Shown here: piece by piece, positions 23,386-32,776 of the stretch
How the letters are laid out: each line of letters begins with the position of its first letter
How positions within the stretch are numbered: the first letter of the stretch is position 1
NCBI RefSeq assembly: GCF_035492835.1
Contig: NZ_DATJIY010000160.1
Coordinates: forward strand, 1 to 64,000
From: Dinghuibacter sp035492835
GTDB taxonomy: Bacteria > Bacteroidota > Bacteroidia > Chitinophagales > Chitinophagaceae
Length of the DNA stretch: 64,000 nucleotides
Direction of reading: 5' to 3'
Position numbers and translations under genes: made by a program
The notes under the pieces: model-generated
What the model was told of the DNA's origin: nothing
Seen by the model: only the letters and a program-made list of their open reading frames with translations
Database searches by the model: none

Positions 23386-25143
23386 ATGCAACGCTCCGTA
23401 CAATTACTAGTGCTGGTGGTTATTTTGTGCGCGTTTGGGCGCAAAACACCTCGTTTTCCCTACAAACAGGCCGGTCTCACCGAGAGACAGGCGGCGGCGC
23501 ACCTGCTCAGCCGGTTTACCTATGGGGCTACCCCCGGGCAGGTCGACGAAGTCGTTCACATGGGCCTGGAGCGTTGGTTTTCAAAGCAATTGGAGGCGGC
23601 ATTGCCGGACGATTCCCTCAACCGGTTGTTGAGCGGTTATGATGCGATAGGGTTGACCAACGCCCAGGTACGCCAGACGTTCCCGCGCCAGGGCGAAGTG
23701 CTCAGGATGGCGATCAAGGATGGGGTCATCAATGCCGACTCGGCAAAGAACGACCCGAAGTCCTACCAGGGCGCCCTCAAAGACTATATGCAGGAAAAGG
23801 GATATAAGCCCTTGCAGGAATTATACCGGCAATTTTATTGCCAGAAAGTGTTACGCGCCGCCTATACCGGTAATCAACTCCAGGAGGTGATGACCGATTT
23901 CTGGTTCAATCACTTCAATGTGTCGGTGACCAAGGGCGATTGCGCCGAGTTCATACCGGGCTACGAGAGGGACGTGATCCGTCCGAATGCTTTGGGGAAA
24001 TTCAGCGACCTTTTACTGGCCACGGCGAAATCCCCCGCCATGTTGTTTTATCTCGATAACTTCAGCAGTACCGCGCCGATGGACCAGCCCCGGCCCCGGA
24101 ACGCGGATACCACCAAGCCACGCAAGCGCACGGGCGGTATCAACGAAAACTACGCACGGGAAGTCATGGAACTGCACACCCTGGGCGTGGACGGAGGCTA
24201 TACCCAGACCGACGTCACCCAGGCGGCACGCGTCCTTACCGGCTGGACGGTGTTCCCCATGGGCAAGGAAGAGAACCCGCTGGTGCAACGGCTCGAGGCC
24301 ATGTCGCCGGATCAACTGGCGCGCAAGGGTTTTGTCCATGACGGCGACTTCGTATTCATCCCCAACCGGCACGACAACGGCGGGAAAAAAGTATTGGGCC
24401 AGACCTTTGGCCCCGACGGGGGTTACGATGAAGGCGTCCGGTTGCTATCGATGCTGGCCCACCATCCCTCCACGGCGCACTTTATCTGTAAGGAGCTGGC
24501 GGTCCGCTTCGTGTCCGACACGCCGCCCGAGAGCCTCGTCAAACGGATGGCCAAGACGTTCCTGGACAAGGACGGCGACATAAAGGAAGTACTCCTGACG
24601 ATGGTGTCCTCGTCCGAATTCTGGTCGCCGGAAGCCGTGCGCGAAAAGATCAAGTCGCCCTTCGAGCTGGCCATCAGCTCGATCCGCAGCCTCCACGCGA
24701 CGATCGACCAGCCGTTCCAGGTATATAGCTGGGTATCGAGGATGGGCGAGCGTCTGTATTCCTATGTGGCGCCCACCGGTTTCCCGGACAAGGGTCAGTA
24801 CTGGATCAATACCGGTTCGCTCCTGAACCGGATGAATTTCGGTCTGGCCATCGCCTCCGGGCGCGTTCCCGGTGTGCACGTGGACCTGGTGGCGCTGAAC
24901 GATCACCACGAGCCGGAAAGCGCGCAGGCGGCGCTCGTGACCTACGCGCACCTCCTGATGCCGGAACGACAGATCGACGAGACGGTGAGACGGCTCTCGC
25001 CGATGTTGAGCGACCCCTCACTGGCGACAAAAGTGCAGGCGGCGGCGGCCCAGGGCGATATGGCCATGGAAGCCCCCAACCCCGCCATGCTCCAGCAGGT
25101 GGTCGGCGTCATCATCGGCTCCCCCGAATATCAACGACGGTAA
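23386..25143 (+). CDS. DUF1800 exported protein
   Basis: A 585-residue protein with a signal peptide (about 1-18) and the DUF1800 pattern: AAAHLLSRFTYGATPGQVDEV, FWFNHFNVSV, NENYAREVMELHTLGVDGGY and DGDIKEVLLTMVSSSEFWS. It is always found with DUF1501, as here: the DUF1501 gene starts 10 nt later. A longer upstream frame (from 23053) is antisense to the SnoaL gene and was rejected. The pair is common in Planctomycetes and Bacteroidota, but its activity is unknown. Confidence 0.92.
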   Translation: MQRSVQLLVLVVILCAFGRKTPRFPYKQAGLTERQAAAHLLSRFTYGATPGQVDEVVHMGLERWFSKQLEAALPDDSLNRLLSGYDAIGLTNAQVRQTFPRQGEVLRMAIKDGVINADSAKNDPKSYQGALKDYMQEKGYKPLQELYRQFYCQKVLRAAYTGNQLQEVMTDFWFNHFNVSVTKGDCAEFIPGYERDVIRPNALGKFSDLLLATAKSPAMLFYLDNFSSTAPMDQPRPRNADTTKPRKRTGGINENYAREVMELHTLGVDGGYTQTDVTQAARVLTGWTVFPMGKEENPLVQRLEAMSPDQLARKGFVHDGDFVFIPNRHDNGGKKVLGQTFGPDGGYDEGVRLLSMLAHHPSTAHFICKELAVRFVSDTPPESLVKRMAKTFLDKDGDIKEVLLTMVSSSEFWSPEAVREKIKSPFELAISSIRSLHATIDQPFQVYSWVSRMGERLYSYVAPTGFPDKGQYWINTGSLLNRMNFGLAIASGRVPGVHVDLVALNDHHEPESAQAALVTYAHLLMPERQIDETVRRLSPMLSDPSLATKVQAAAAQGDMAMEAPNPAMLQQVVGVIIGSPEYQRR

Positions 25144-25153
25144 AACCAAACAT

Positions 25154-26410
25154 ATGGTCACGAGAAGAGCTTTTTTGAAAAACGGGGGCATGGCCCTCTT
25201 CGGCATCGGTCTCCTGGGCGGTATCCCGCCCTTTATCGCGGAGGCTGCCGCGCGCGAAAAGGTGACGCGTCTGTACAAAAAGGGGAAGATTCTGGTGTGT
25301 ATCTTCCAACGCGGCGCCATGGATGGGTTGATGGCGGTAACGCCGTTCACCGATACCTATCTCCAGGCGGCGAGACCCAACCTGTTCATGACCCCGGGCG
25401 CCGGCGGTCTGATCGACCTCGACGGCCGCTTCGGCCTGCACCCCGCGTTCAAGGCCTTCGAGCCGGTCTTCCGGGACAAACGGCTGGCCGTCGTACATGG
25501 TATAGGCTCTCCCAACAATACCCGTTCCCACTTCGACGCCCAGGACTATATGGAGTCCGGCACGCCTTTCGACAAGGCTACCGCCAGCGGCTGGCTGAAC
25601 CGCGCTGTGGGGCTCCTCGGGCATGACGCCATGACTCCCTTCTCCGCCGTCAGCCTGACGTCCGCCATGCCCCGGTCGCTTTATGGCGACAACCCGGCGA
25701 TCGCGATCGCCAACCTCCAGGACTTCGCCATTCAGCTGCGCGGTAACCCCGCTGCGGCAAACGTCGCCGCCAAAAGCTTCGAGGACTTGTACGACCAAAC
25801 GGCGCCCGGTTTACTGAAGTCCACGGGCCAGGAAAGTTTCGAGGCGATGAAGCTGTTGCAAAAGGCCGATACCCGGAACTACAAGCCCGCGGGTGGCGCG
25901 CAATATCCCAATTCCGCGCTGGGGAACGCGCTCAAGCAGATCGCGCAGCTGATAAAAATGGATGTGGGTATGGAAATCGCGTTTACCGAATGCAGCGGTT
26001 GGGACACCCACTTCGGACAGGGCACCAATAACGGCGTTTTTGCGCGGAGCGCCTCCGATCTCTCCGACAGCATCATGGCCTTCTGGACCGACCTGGGGAC
26101 GTTCCAGGACGACGTGACCGTCATGACCATGACCGAGTTCGGCCGGACCGTCCACCAGAACGGGACGGGAGGGACCGACCACGGCCGGGGCTCCTGCAAC
26201 TTCATCCTGGGCCACGACACGGCCGGCGGGATCGTGCACGGCGACGTACGGCCGCTCAGCGTGGAGAACCTGGAGGACGGCCGGGACCTGCCGGTCACGA
26301 CGGACTTCCGGTCGGTATTCAGCGACGTAGCCGACCGGCACCTGCAGATCACCGGCGACAAAAATTTATTTCCGGGATGGAGTGGTACAAAAGCGGGGGT
26401 AATGGCGTAA
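25154..26410 (+). CDS. DUF1501 protein with Tat signal
   Basis: A 418-residue protein starting TRRAFLKNGG, a twin-arginine signal followed by a hydrophobic stretch. The body is sulfatase/phosphatase-like: FQRGAMDGLM, GSPNNTRSHFDAQDYME and MTMTEFGRTVHQNGTGGTDH, with the Asp/His residues of the alkaline-phosphatase-superfamily metal site. Tat export implies folding, perhaps with metals, before secretion. It is second in the DUF1800 operon. The GH51 gene follows 9 nt later. Confidence 0.92.
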   Translation: MVTRRAFLKNGGMALFGIGLLGGIPPFIAEAAAREKVTRLYKKGKILVCIFQRGAMDGLMAVTPFTDTYLQAARPNLFMTPGAGGLIDLDGRFGLHPAFKAFEPVFRDKRLAVVHGIGSPNNTRSHFDAQDYMESGTPFDKATASGWLNRAVGLLGHDAMTPFSAVSLTSAMPRSLYGDNPAIAIANLQDFAIQLRGNPAAANVAAKSFEDLYDQTAPGLLKSTGQESFEAMKLLQKADTRNYKPAGGAQYPNSALGNALKQIAQLIKMDVGMEIAFTECSGWDTHFGQGTNNGVFARSASDLSDSIMAFWTDLGTFQDDVTVMTMTEFGRTVHQNGTGGTDHGRGSCNFILGHDTAGGIVHGDVRPLSVENLEDGRDLPVTTDFRSVFSDVADRHLQITGDKNLFPGWSGTKAGVMA

Positions 26411-26419
26411 ATTGTCAAT

Positions 26420-28378
26420 ATGACAATTAAAAACGCGATTGCCTGCCTGCTCACACTGACCAACATAGCGCTCATGAATGCGGCGCATGCCCAGCAAAAA
26501 CGCCTGGTCGTGGACGCCGACCATATCATCGCCCCCATACAACCCACGATGTGGGGTGTCTTCTTCGAAGACATCAATTTCGGCGCGGATGGCGGACTCT
26601 ACGCGGAGCTGGTCAAGAACCGCTCCTTCGAGTTCACCAAGCCCCTGATGGGTTGGAAAACGGGCGGCGCTCGGCTGGCCGAGGGGTCGGTCCTGGTAGT
26701 AAAAGGCGACAACCCGAAGAACCCGCACTATATACGCGTCACCGCCGCCGATGGCGGTCTGTGGCTGACGAACGAAGGCTTCCGCGGGATGGGGATCAAG
26801 CAGGACGTGCGGTATTCGTTTTCGGTGATGTACCGGCAGACGCAGCCCGGCATCAAGCTGCACGTCACGCTGATCGATCCGCAGGGTAAGGCACTTGGCG
26901 GCGCCGGTTTGTCGCCCGAAGGAATGGGCTGGCAAAAGGATACCGTCAGTTTCATCGCCGGCAGAACCGAACCAAGGGCAAGCCTGAAGCTCGACATTGA
27001 AGGCGCCGGCCAGATCGACCTCGACATGATATCCCTCTTCCCAGGCGATACCTGGAAAAACCGGCCGGGCGGTCTCCGCTCGGATATGGTGCAGTGGCTG
27101 GCGGATATGAAACCCGGGTTTATCCGGTTTCCTGGGGGCTGTATCGTGGAGGGCTTCAACCTCGACAACCGGTACCAGTGGAAAAAAACGGTCGGCCCCG
27201 TGGAAGACCGTCAGGTAGAGATCAACCGCTGGAACATCGAATTCGCGCACCGGCCCACGCCGGACTACTTCCAGACGCACGGCCTCGGCTTCTTCGAATA
27301 CTTCCAGCTGGCCGAGGACATAGGCGCGGAGCCCCTGCCCATCCTGAATTGCGGGATGGCCTGCCAGTTCAACTCCGCGGAGCTGGCCCCCATCGACGAC
27401 ATCGCTCCCTATATCCAGGACGCCCTTGACCTGGTGGAATTCGCCAACGGGGATACGACCACGACATGGGGGAAGCTGCGGGCGTCGATGGGGCACCCGG
27501 CGTCCTTCCACCTGCACATGATGGGCGTCGGGAACGAAAACTGGGGGCCGCAATACATCGAGCGCCTGAAAATGTTCACGCGCGCGTTGAAGACGCGCTA
27601 CCCCGACGTACGGCTGGTGAACAGCTCGGGGACCGATCCCGAGGGGAACCGGTACGATTTCCTCAACGACACGTTGCGCGCCATGCACGCGGACCTGATA
27701 GACGAGCATTACTACCGCAAACCCGAATGGTTTTTCGCCAACGCCCGCAGATACGACAACTACCCGCGGAGCCCGTCCCACGTGTTTGCGGGCGAATACG
27801 CGGCGCAAAGCGATCACACGGTAAGCGTCGACAATCAGAACTGCTGGCTGACCGCCCTTTCCGAAGCGGCCTTTATGACCGGCCTGGAGCGCAACGCCGC
27901 GGTCGTGAGCATGGCGTCCTATGCGCCGCTCTTCGCCAACGCGGATGCCTGGCAGTGGACGCCCGACCTGATCTGGGTCAACAGCCTTCAGTCTTACGGG
28001 ACGCCGGACTACTATGTACAGCAATTGTTTTCGCTGAACAAGGGTAAGGCGGTTGTGCCGCTGACGCTGGACGGGCAATCCGTGGCGGGTCAGGATAGTT
28101 TGTATGCGACGGCCTGCCTGGATGAGCGTGACCTCATCATCAAGGTCGTCAACGCTTCACGCGCGCAGGCCACGCGGGTCATCACGGTAGATACGCGAAA
28201 ACGCCTCGGTCCCGGTACGCTCACCGTCCTCCAAAGCGACGACCTGAACGCGGTCAACTCATTTGATCAACCCGCAAGGGTCGCTCCGGGAGAAATGCCG
28301 TTTATACCAAAGGGCCGGACGCTCACGCTGGCGATGCGGCCCTATTCGCTGAACGTGGTACGCGTGCCGCTGCAATAG
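26420..28378 (+). CDS. Alpha-L-arabinofuranosidase, GH51
   Basis: A 652-residue secreted enzyme that removes terminal arabinofuranose from arabinan or arabinoxylan. The signal peptide ends near HAQQ. A carbohydrate-binding-like insert (about 75-200) precedes the catalytic barrel. Glu373 in GVGNENWG is the predicted acid/base and Glu459 in FAGEYAAQ the predicted nucleophile. The C-terminal beta-sandwich ends SLNVVRVPLQ. It begins 9 nt after the DUF1501 gene, so the three genes may share one transcript. No SusC/D pair is nearby. Confidence 0.93.
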   Translation: MTIKNAIACLLTLTNIALMNAAHAQQKRLVVDADHIIAPIQPTMWGVFFEDINFGADGGLYAELVKNRSFEFTKPLMGWKTGGARLAEGSVLVVKGDNPKNPHYIRVTAADGGLWLTNEGFRGMGIKQDVRYSFSVMYRQTQPGIKLHVTLIDPQGKALGGAGLSPEGMGWQKDTVSFIAGRTEPRASLKLDIEGAGQIDLDMISLFPGDTWKNRPGGLRSDMVQWLADMKPGFIRFPGGCIVEGFNLDNRYQWKKTVGPVEDRQVEINRWNIEFAHRPTPDYFQTHGLGFFEYFQLAEDIGAEPLPILNCGMACQFNSAELAPIDDIAPYIQDALDLVEFANGDTTTTWGKLRASMGHPASFHLHMMGVGNENWGPQYIERLKMFTRALKTRYPDVRLVNSSGTDPEGNRYDFLNDTLRAMHADLIDEHYYRKPEWFFANARRYDNYPRSPSHVFAGEYAAQSDHTVSVDNQNCWLTALSEAAFMTGLERNAAVVSMASYAPLFANADAWQWTPDLIWVNSLQSYGTPDYYVQQLFSLNKGKAVVPLTLDGQSVAGQDSLYATACLDERDLIIKVVNASRAQATRVITVDTRKRLGPGTLTVLQSDDLNAVNSFDQPARVAPGEMPFIPKGRTLTLAMRPYSLNVVRVPLQ

Positions 28379-28414
28379 GCATGATTCCTGCGGCATCCTA
28401 AAAAAACGCGCATT

Positions 28415-29320
28415 ATGAAAGCCGTAAGGATCCATGCCTTCGGGGGCCCGGAAGTATTGCAGCTCGAGGAAGCGCCCCGGCCGATGCCCTCCCCCGACGA
28501 GGTGCTGATAAAAGTATATGCCTCAGGCGTAAACCCCGTGGATTGGAAGATCCGCAAGGGGCTGCGCACAGAGAAATTCCCGACCGGCTTCCCGCTGACC
28601 CTGGGCTGGGACGTGTCGGGGGTGGTGGTGGAAGTGGGGAGCGCCGTACGCAACCTGCACCTCGGCGACCGGGTGTATAGCCGGCCCGACCCTACCCGGA
28701 ATGGGACCTACGCGGAATACGTCGCGGTAAAGGCCGATCAGGTTGGCCGGAGTCCCCGCACCCTGGACTATGTACAGGCCGCGGCCGTTCCCCTGGCCGG
28801 ACTGACCGCCTGGCAGGGACTCTTCGACCATGGGCACCTCCGGTCCGGTCAGACCGTACTCATCCATGCCGCCTCAGGGGGCGTCGGCGTGTACGCGGTC
28901 CAGTTTGCGAAATGGCGCGGGGCAAAGGTCGTCGCGACGACCTCTACGCATAACGTGACCTTCGTCAAAGATCTAGGCGCAGATGAAGTGATCGACTATA
29001 CCCAACAAAAATTCGAGGATGTCGCAAAGGACGTCGACCTCGTCCTGGATACGCTGGGCGAAGACGTCCAACAACGGTCGAAGCAAACGCTGAAGCCCGG
29101 GGGCCGGATCGTCACCACCGTCAAACCCGAAACCCCCGAGGTCATCGGTTTCATGGCCCAATCCTATCCCGAACAGCTCGAACAGATCGCCCGGCTCATC
29201 GACGAGGGAATGGTCCATCCCGTCATCGCCCAGGTTTTCCACCTGGACCAGGCCGCCCAGGCACAACAGGCTAGTGAGAAGGGGCACGTTCGGGGGAAAA
29301 TCGTCTTGAAAGTGGTCTGA
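28415..29320 (+). CDS. NADP-dependent oxidoreductase, quinone reductase-like MDR
   Basis: A 301-residue zinc-free medium-chain reductase. It begins MKAVRIHAFGGPEVLQLEE and has the GroES-like domain (about 1-120) and the NADPH motif HAASGGVGVYAVQFAKW (about 150-166). It ends GHVRGKIVLKV, typical of QOR/YhdH relatives. It reduces quinones or activated alkenes; the substrate is unknown. The last 50 nt overlap the convergent DoxX gene. Confidence 0.93.
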   Translation: MKAVRIHAFGGPEVLQLEEAPRPMPSPDEVLIKVYASGVNPVDWKIRKGLRTEKFPTGFPLTLGWDVSGVVVEVGSAVRNLHLGDRVYSRPDPTRNGTYAEYVAVKADQVGRSPRTLDYVQAAAVPLAGLTAWQGLFDHGHLRSGQTVLIHAASGGVGVYAVQFAKWRGAKVVATTSTHNVTFVKDLGADEVIDYTQQKFEDVAKDVDLVLDTLGEDVQQRSKQTLKPGGRIVTTVKPETPEVIGFMAQSYPEQLEQIARLIDEGMVHPVIAQVFHLDQAAQAQQASEKGHVRGKIVLKVV

Positions 29321-29657
29321 AGTACCAGGACACCGCCGCCAGCAGGACAAAGACGAGCGGCGCGGCAAAATGACCAAAGCCGTCCCCGCTGGCGATGTGC
29401 GATATGACCGCACCCGTCATGGCAAAGAAGAAGCCGGCGTATGCCCATTCTTTCACCAACCCAAAACCGGGGACCAGCAGCACGATCACCCCTAGGATTT
29501 TCCACGTACCCAGTATACCCATAAAATACACCGGGTAACCCAGGTGCGTGATGCCCTCGACGGTTTGCGGTTGTCTGAAGAGCTGGGCCAGTCCGCCGGC
29601 CAGCATGCCCGCACACAGCAGCACGGTGGCTGTCCAATAGATTATTTTCTTTGTCAT
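29271..29657 (-). CDS. DoxX-family membrane protein
   Basis: A 128-residue four-helix protein of the DoxX-like group (KIIYWTATVLLCAGMLAGG, then HLGYPVYFMGILGTWKILG and LVPGFGLVKEWAYAG). It resembles the DoxX gene at 51.4 kb. The C-terminus (RRFSPERAPSH) is encoded opposite the end of the oxidoreductase gene, a 50-nt overlap. It follows the VOC gene by 3 nt. Role unknown. Confidence 0.85.
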   Translation of the reverse strand: MTKKIIYWTATVLLCAGMLAGGLAQLFRQPQTVEGITHLGYPVYFMGILGTWKILGVIVLLVPGFGLVKEWAYAGFFFAMTGAVISHIASGDGFGHFAAPLVFVLLAAVSWYFRPLSRRFSPERAPSH

Positions 29658-29660
29658 GGC

Positions 29661-29993
29661 CTATCCTTGAACGAGTCCGATGAGGTTACCGCTTTTGTCC
29701 CGCACGCTGGCAATCAGTCTTTCGCCGCCGACATTTTTTACGTCCTGGATGACTTCCGCGCCGGCGTCGACGAGTACCTGCAAGCTGGCTTTGATGTCAG
29801 CCACATCGTAAAAGGGCGTCATGCCCTTCTCGGGATTGCCGGGGACCAGCCCGACATCCTGGCCGCCGACCTTGAATCCGACATAATACGGTTGATCCGC
29901 ATACGGCTCGACGCCCAGGAATTGTTGGAAGGTCGCTTTGGCCTCGACCACGTCCTTGACGGGGTAGAGGATGATTTTGATTCCGTTGTTCAT
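29661..29993 (-). CDS. VOC/glyoxalase-fold protein
   Basis: A 110-residue vicinal-oxygen-chelate protein: IILYPVKDVVEAKATFQQFL, YYVGFKVGGQDVGLVPG and SVRDKSGNLIGLVQG. Family members are dioxygenases, glyoxalases or resistance proteins. This one has few obvious metal ligands (the first-strand His is Tyr here), so it may be a binding or non-metal member. It is the first gene of a two-gene operon with DoxX. Confidence 0.85.
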   Translation of the reverse strand: MNNGIKIILYPVKDVVEAKATFQQFLGVEPYADQPYYVGFKVGGQDVGLVPGNPEKGMTPFYDVADIKASLQVLVDAGAEVIQDVKNVGGERLIASVRDKSGNLIGLVQG

Positions 29994-30067
29994 TGTGAAG
30001 CTATTTGGCTACAAATATATGTGTAGTCATTTGACTTCGCAAATTTATTTTTTGGGTTGCCGCGGGC

Positions 30068-31144
30068 TCACGGAAAGATGCTCGTAAACAAGTAAACGGC
30101 GAAAAGCACCAGCAACACCACCCCCTGCAAAATATTCGTCCTCCCCGTCCCCAGCGACAACGCCAGCGTAAACAAAGACACCAGCAACAGCACCATATCC
30201 TTGGGCGGTAGCCCCAGCGCCAGGTCGAGCCCCGTCACCAGGGAGGCGACGGCCACCGCCGGGATGGTCAGCCCGATGCTCGCCAGCGCCGACCCCAGGG
30301 CGAGGTTGAGGCTGGTCTGGAGGCGGTCGCTCCGCGCCGCTTTGACGGCGGCGAGGCCTTCCGGCAGGAGGATGACGAGGGCCACGATCACCCCCACCAG
30401 CGACTTTGGCGCGCCGAGCGACACTACGCCGGACTCGATGGTCGGTGCGAGCTTTTTGGCCAGCAGGACCACGGCGGTCAAACCGACAAGGAGCAACAGC
30501 AACGTTACGACGAGACCGGTATTCCCCACGCGCGGGGCATGGTGATCCTCGTCCGGCCCGTCGGTCAGGAAATACTCCCGGTGCCGGACGGTTTGAACGG
30601 AGACAAAGGTGCCATACAGGATGAGCGATACGACGGCGACAAAGATCAGCTGCGGATGGCTGTAGGCGGGCCCGGGCGTAGTGATCGTATAGTTCGGCAG
30701 GATCAGGGTGAGGCCGATGATCGCCGTGAGCGCGATCAGCGCGGCGTTGGCGCCCAGGACGCCAAAGCGCTGCTCCTTAAATCGGTAGCCGCCCACCAGC
30801 AGGCAAAGCCCGACGATCAACGTAAAAATGATCATCACCGCGGCAAAAACCGTGTCCCTGGCCAGCGTCTCCGATCCGGGTCCGCCGGCCAGCATCAGCG
30901 AAAGGATGAGAGAGACCTCGATAACGGTCACGGCTATCGCCAGGATGAGGGTACCATAGGGCTCCCCGGTACGGTGGGCGATCGCCTCCGCGTGGTGTAC
31001 GGCGGAAAGTACGGTCCCGATCAGTACCGCCCCGGGGATCAACGTCAGCAGGGGCTGATGGAACAACGGCGACGCGCCCAGGAGGGCCGCCGCCAGCAAG
31101 GGAAGGACGATGGTCCACAAGGGGATACCCAGGGGTGCTTTCAT
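30068..31144 (-). CDS. Calcium/proton antiporter, ChaA-like (CaCA family)
   Basis: A 358-residue polytopic transporter with about 10-11 helices. The two inverted alpha repeats appear as TVIEVSLILSLML (about 94-106) and LPEGLAAVKAA (about 259-269), each carrying an acidic residue for cation binding. SLNLALGSALASIGLTIPAV follows, characteristic of ChaA/CaCA. It exports Ca2+ or Na+ in exchange for protons across the inner membrane. Single gene. Confidence 0.92.
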   Translation of the reverse strand: MKAPLGIPLWTIVLPLLAAALLGASPLFHQPLLTLIPGAVLIGTVLSAVHHAEAIAHRTGEPYGTLILAIAVTVIEVSLILSLMLAGGPGSETLARDTVFAAVMIIFTLIVGLCLLVGGYRFKEQRFGVLGANAALIALTAIIGLTLILPNYTITTPGPAYSHPQLIFVAVVSLILYGTFVSVQTVRHREYFLTDGPDEDHHAPRVGNTGLVVTLLLLLVGLTAVVLLAKKLAPTIESGVVSLGAPKSLVGVIVALVILLPEGLAAVKAARSDRLQTSLNLALGSALASIGLTIPAVAVASLVTGLDLALGLPPKDMVLLLVSLFTLALSLGTGRTNILQGVVLLVLFAVYLFTSIFP

Positions 31145-31180
31145 TGACAGGCTTTAGGCGAATAAGATACGGATTATTTG

Positions 31181-31487
31181 CTAGCGTTTGGTAAAGTGGT
31201 AGGTCTTCTCTTGTGTGATGATCACTCCTCCCGGGACGAACTCCAGCGTGGTGCGGATGCGGACGACGTCGGGCAGGTAAAAGCGCGTGGGTGTTTCGGC
31301 GACGAGCCGCATATGGTGACCGGTCTTATTGGAGAGATCGGCGAACAATTGCCCGTCTTCTTTATACACCGTAAAGAATAATCGAGCCGATCTTGAACAC
31401 AGTTTCAAGGAGGCTGTCGAGCGTCCGCGTCAGCTGCGCGGTAGCGGTTTGAAAGAGGCATAGCCCCAAAAAAAAGATACGTGTCAT
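31181..31487 (-). pseudogene. Truncated, frameshifted relative of a serine-hydrolase C-terminal gene
   Basis: An ATG overlapping the stop of the upstream serine hydrolase (ATGA) opens a signal peptide (MTRIFFLGLCLFQTATAQ), then TRTLDSLLETVF, and stops after 42 codons. A second frame, one base shifted, gives TVYKEDGQLFADLSNKTG and FYLPDVVRIRTTLEFV, which resemble the DUF3471-type C-terminal domain of serine hydrolases. The catalytic middle is absent. It looks like an internally deleted paralogue of the upstream gene. Confidence 0.6.
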
Positions 31488-32728
31488 GGCGTGGTTTTTT
31501 TCCAGAAATAATCTCCGTGTTGATGTATGGTGAAGCCGTCCGCCCCAAACTCCCCGGTCGCGTCCGTAACGCCCTGTAACGTAAATGTCGTTGGGGTGCT
31601 GAACAAGAGCGGGAAAACGCCCTGTCCCCTGACGTCGGCTACCAGGTGGTTGCCTTCGCGGCGGATGACGATGACGTGCCCCTGCATCGTGTAGGTGCCC
31701 GCATATGCAAAAGACGGCTGGACATATGCTCTCCCCAGCATTATATCCGAAACGGCGGCGGTCAGCTCATCGGCGTTCGTGCATTCGCAGTTGGACAACA
31801 CGGCGATAAAGAGGTCCCGGTGTGGGTAATAGACCACGCTCGTACGAAAACCCGTGATCGCACCCCCGTGGCTGATCGAAGAGTCGTTTATGTACCAGCC
31901 ATACCCGTAACCCCGGGAACCGGTCCACGCCTTTTGGAGGGTTTCCGGTTTCAGCAGCGACGGCAACCCGCGCTGCCAGGCATAGAGGTCCTCGACATTG
32001 GACACCAGGCCGCCCGCGGCATAGGGTAGCGTGGCGCTCCAGAAGTCCGCCTTTTCGGAGGCGTTCTTGTATCCATTGACGAGCCCGGGGATGACCTCGT
32101 TGGGCAGCTTAAAAAAAGTATGTGTAAGCCCCAGCGGCTTGAACAAATGTTTCTCCAGGTAGGTGTGATAGGGCTCCCCGGTGACGCGTTCGATGATATA
32201 GCCCAGCAGGAAGTAACCCGAGTTGCTGTACCTGAATTGGGTACCGGGCTCGAACTCCAGGGGTTTGGTTTTGAGTGTGTCGATGACCTGGGCAACGGTG
32301 TAGTCCCGCCGCTCCCGGTACGGGTCGTCCGTGGGCAGCCGCATATAGTCGGGTATACCGGAGGTATGGGTCAGGAGGTTTTCGATGGTGACGGCATGCG
32401 GAAATCCCGGGATGTATCGCTGTATGGAATCGGACAACCTGATACGCCCCTGCTCGACAAGCTGGAGCACCGCGACCGCCGTAAACTGTTTGCTGACCGA
32501 AGCCAGGTCGAACAGCATGGATGGCGCCAGGGGCGTTTTCAACTCCAGGCTGGCGCTGCCAAACGCTTTTTCATACAGGATCGTCCCCTTTTGCGCGACC
32601 AATACCGCCACCCCCGGGGCGTTCGCCGGGTACCGGCTGGAAAAAAGGCTGTCCAGGCGGGGACCGACCTGTGCCGTGGCGGCGCCACATGCGAAGAAGG
32701 CGATGAGGAATGGGCTCCAGGATTTCAT
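31484..32728 (-). CDS. Serine hydrolase, beta-lactamase/PBP-like
   Basis: A 414-residue exported protein (signal peptide about 1-20) of the AmpC/class C-like family. SVSK puts the nucleophile Ser77 and Lys80, YSNSGY is the Tyr-x-Asn motif and HGGAITGF the HGG motif. The last 90 residues are a DUF3471-like beta domain (GTYTMQGHVIVIRREG). Substrates may be D-amino-acid peptides or esters. Its stop overlaps the start of the decayed paralogue by 4 nt. Confidence 0.9.
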   Translation of the reverse strand: MKSWSPFLIAFFACGAATAQVGPRLDSLFSSRYPANAPGVAVLVAQKGTILYEKAFGSASLELKTPLAPSMLFDLASVSKQFTAVAVLQLVEQGRIRLSDSIQRYIPGFPHAVTIENLLTHTSGIPDYMRLPTDDPYRERRDYTVAQVIDTLKTKPLEFEPGTQFRYSNSGYFLLGYIIERVTGEPYHTYLEKHLFKPLGLTHTFFKLPNEVIPGLVNGYKNASEKADFWSATLPYAAGGLVSNVEDLYAWQRGLPSLLKPETLQKAWTGSRGYGYGWYINDSSISHGGAITGFRTSVVYYPHRDLFIAVLSNCECTNADELTAAVSDIMLGRAYVQPSFAYAGTYTMQGHVIVIRREGNHLVADVRGQGVFPLLFSTPTTFTLQGVTDATGEFGADGFTIHQHGDYFWKKTTP

Positions 32729-32776
32729 ATCGGTAAAGTTCCGTCCCCCGGGCTCCCCGCCAAAATCCCGGACCCC

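Noticed and set aside
26366..28078. A 570-codon open frame on the minus strand across GH51
   Set aside because: It is fully antisense to a GH51 gene with both catalytic glutamates. Long antisense frames are expected in GC-rich coding DNA, and the protein has no recognisable domain.
31467..31474. T8 tract in the signal peptide of the decayed serine-hydrolase relative as a phase-variation switch
   Set aside because: Removing one T gives the needed frame, but a stop codon then occurs before the downstream coding part, so slippage alone cannot restore the protein.
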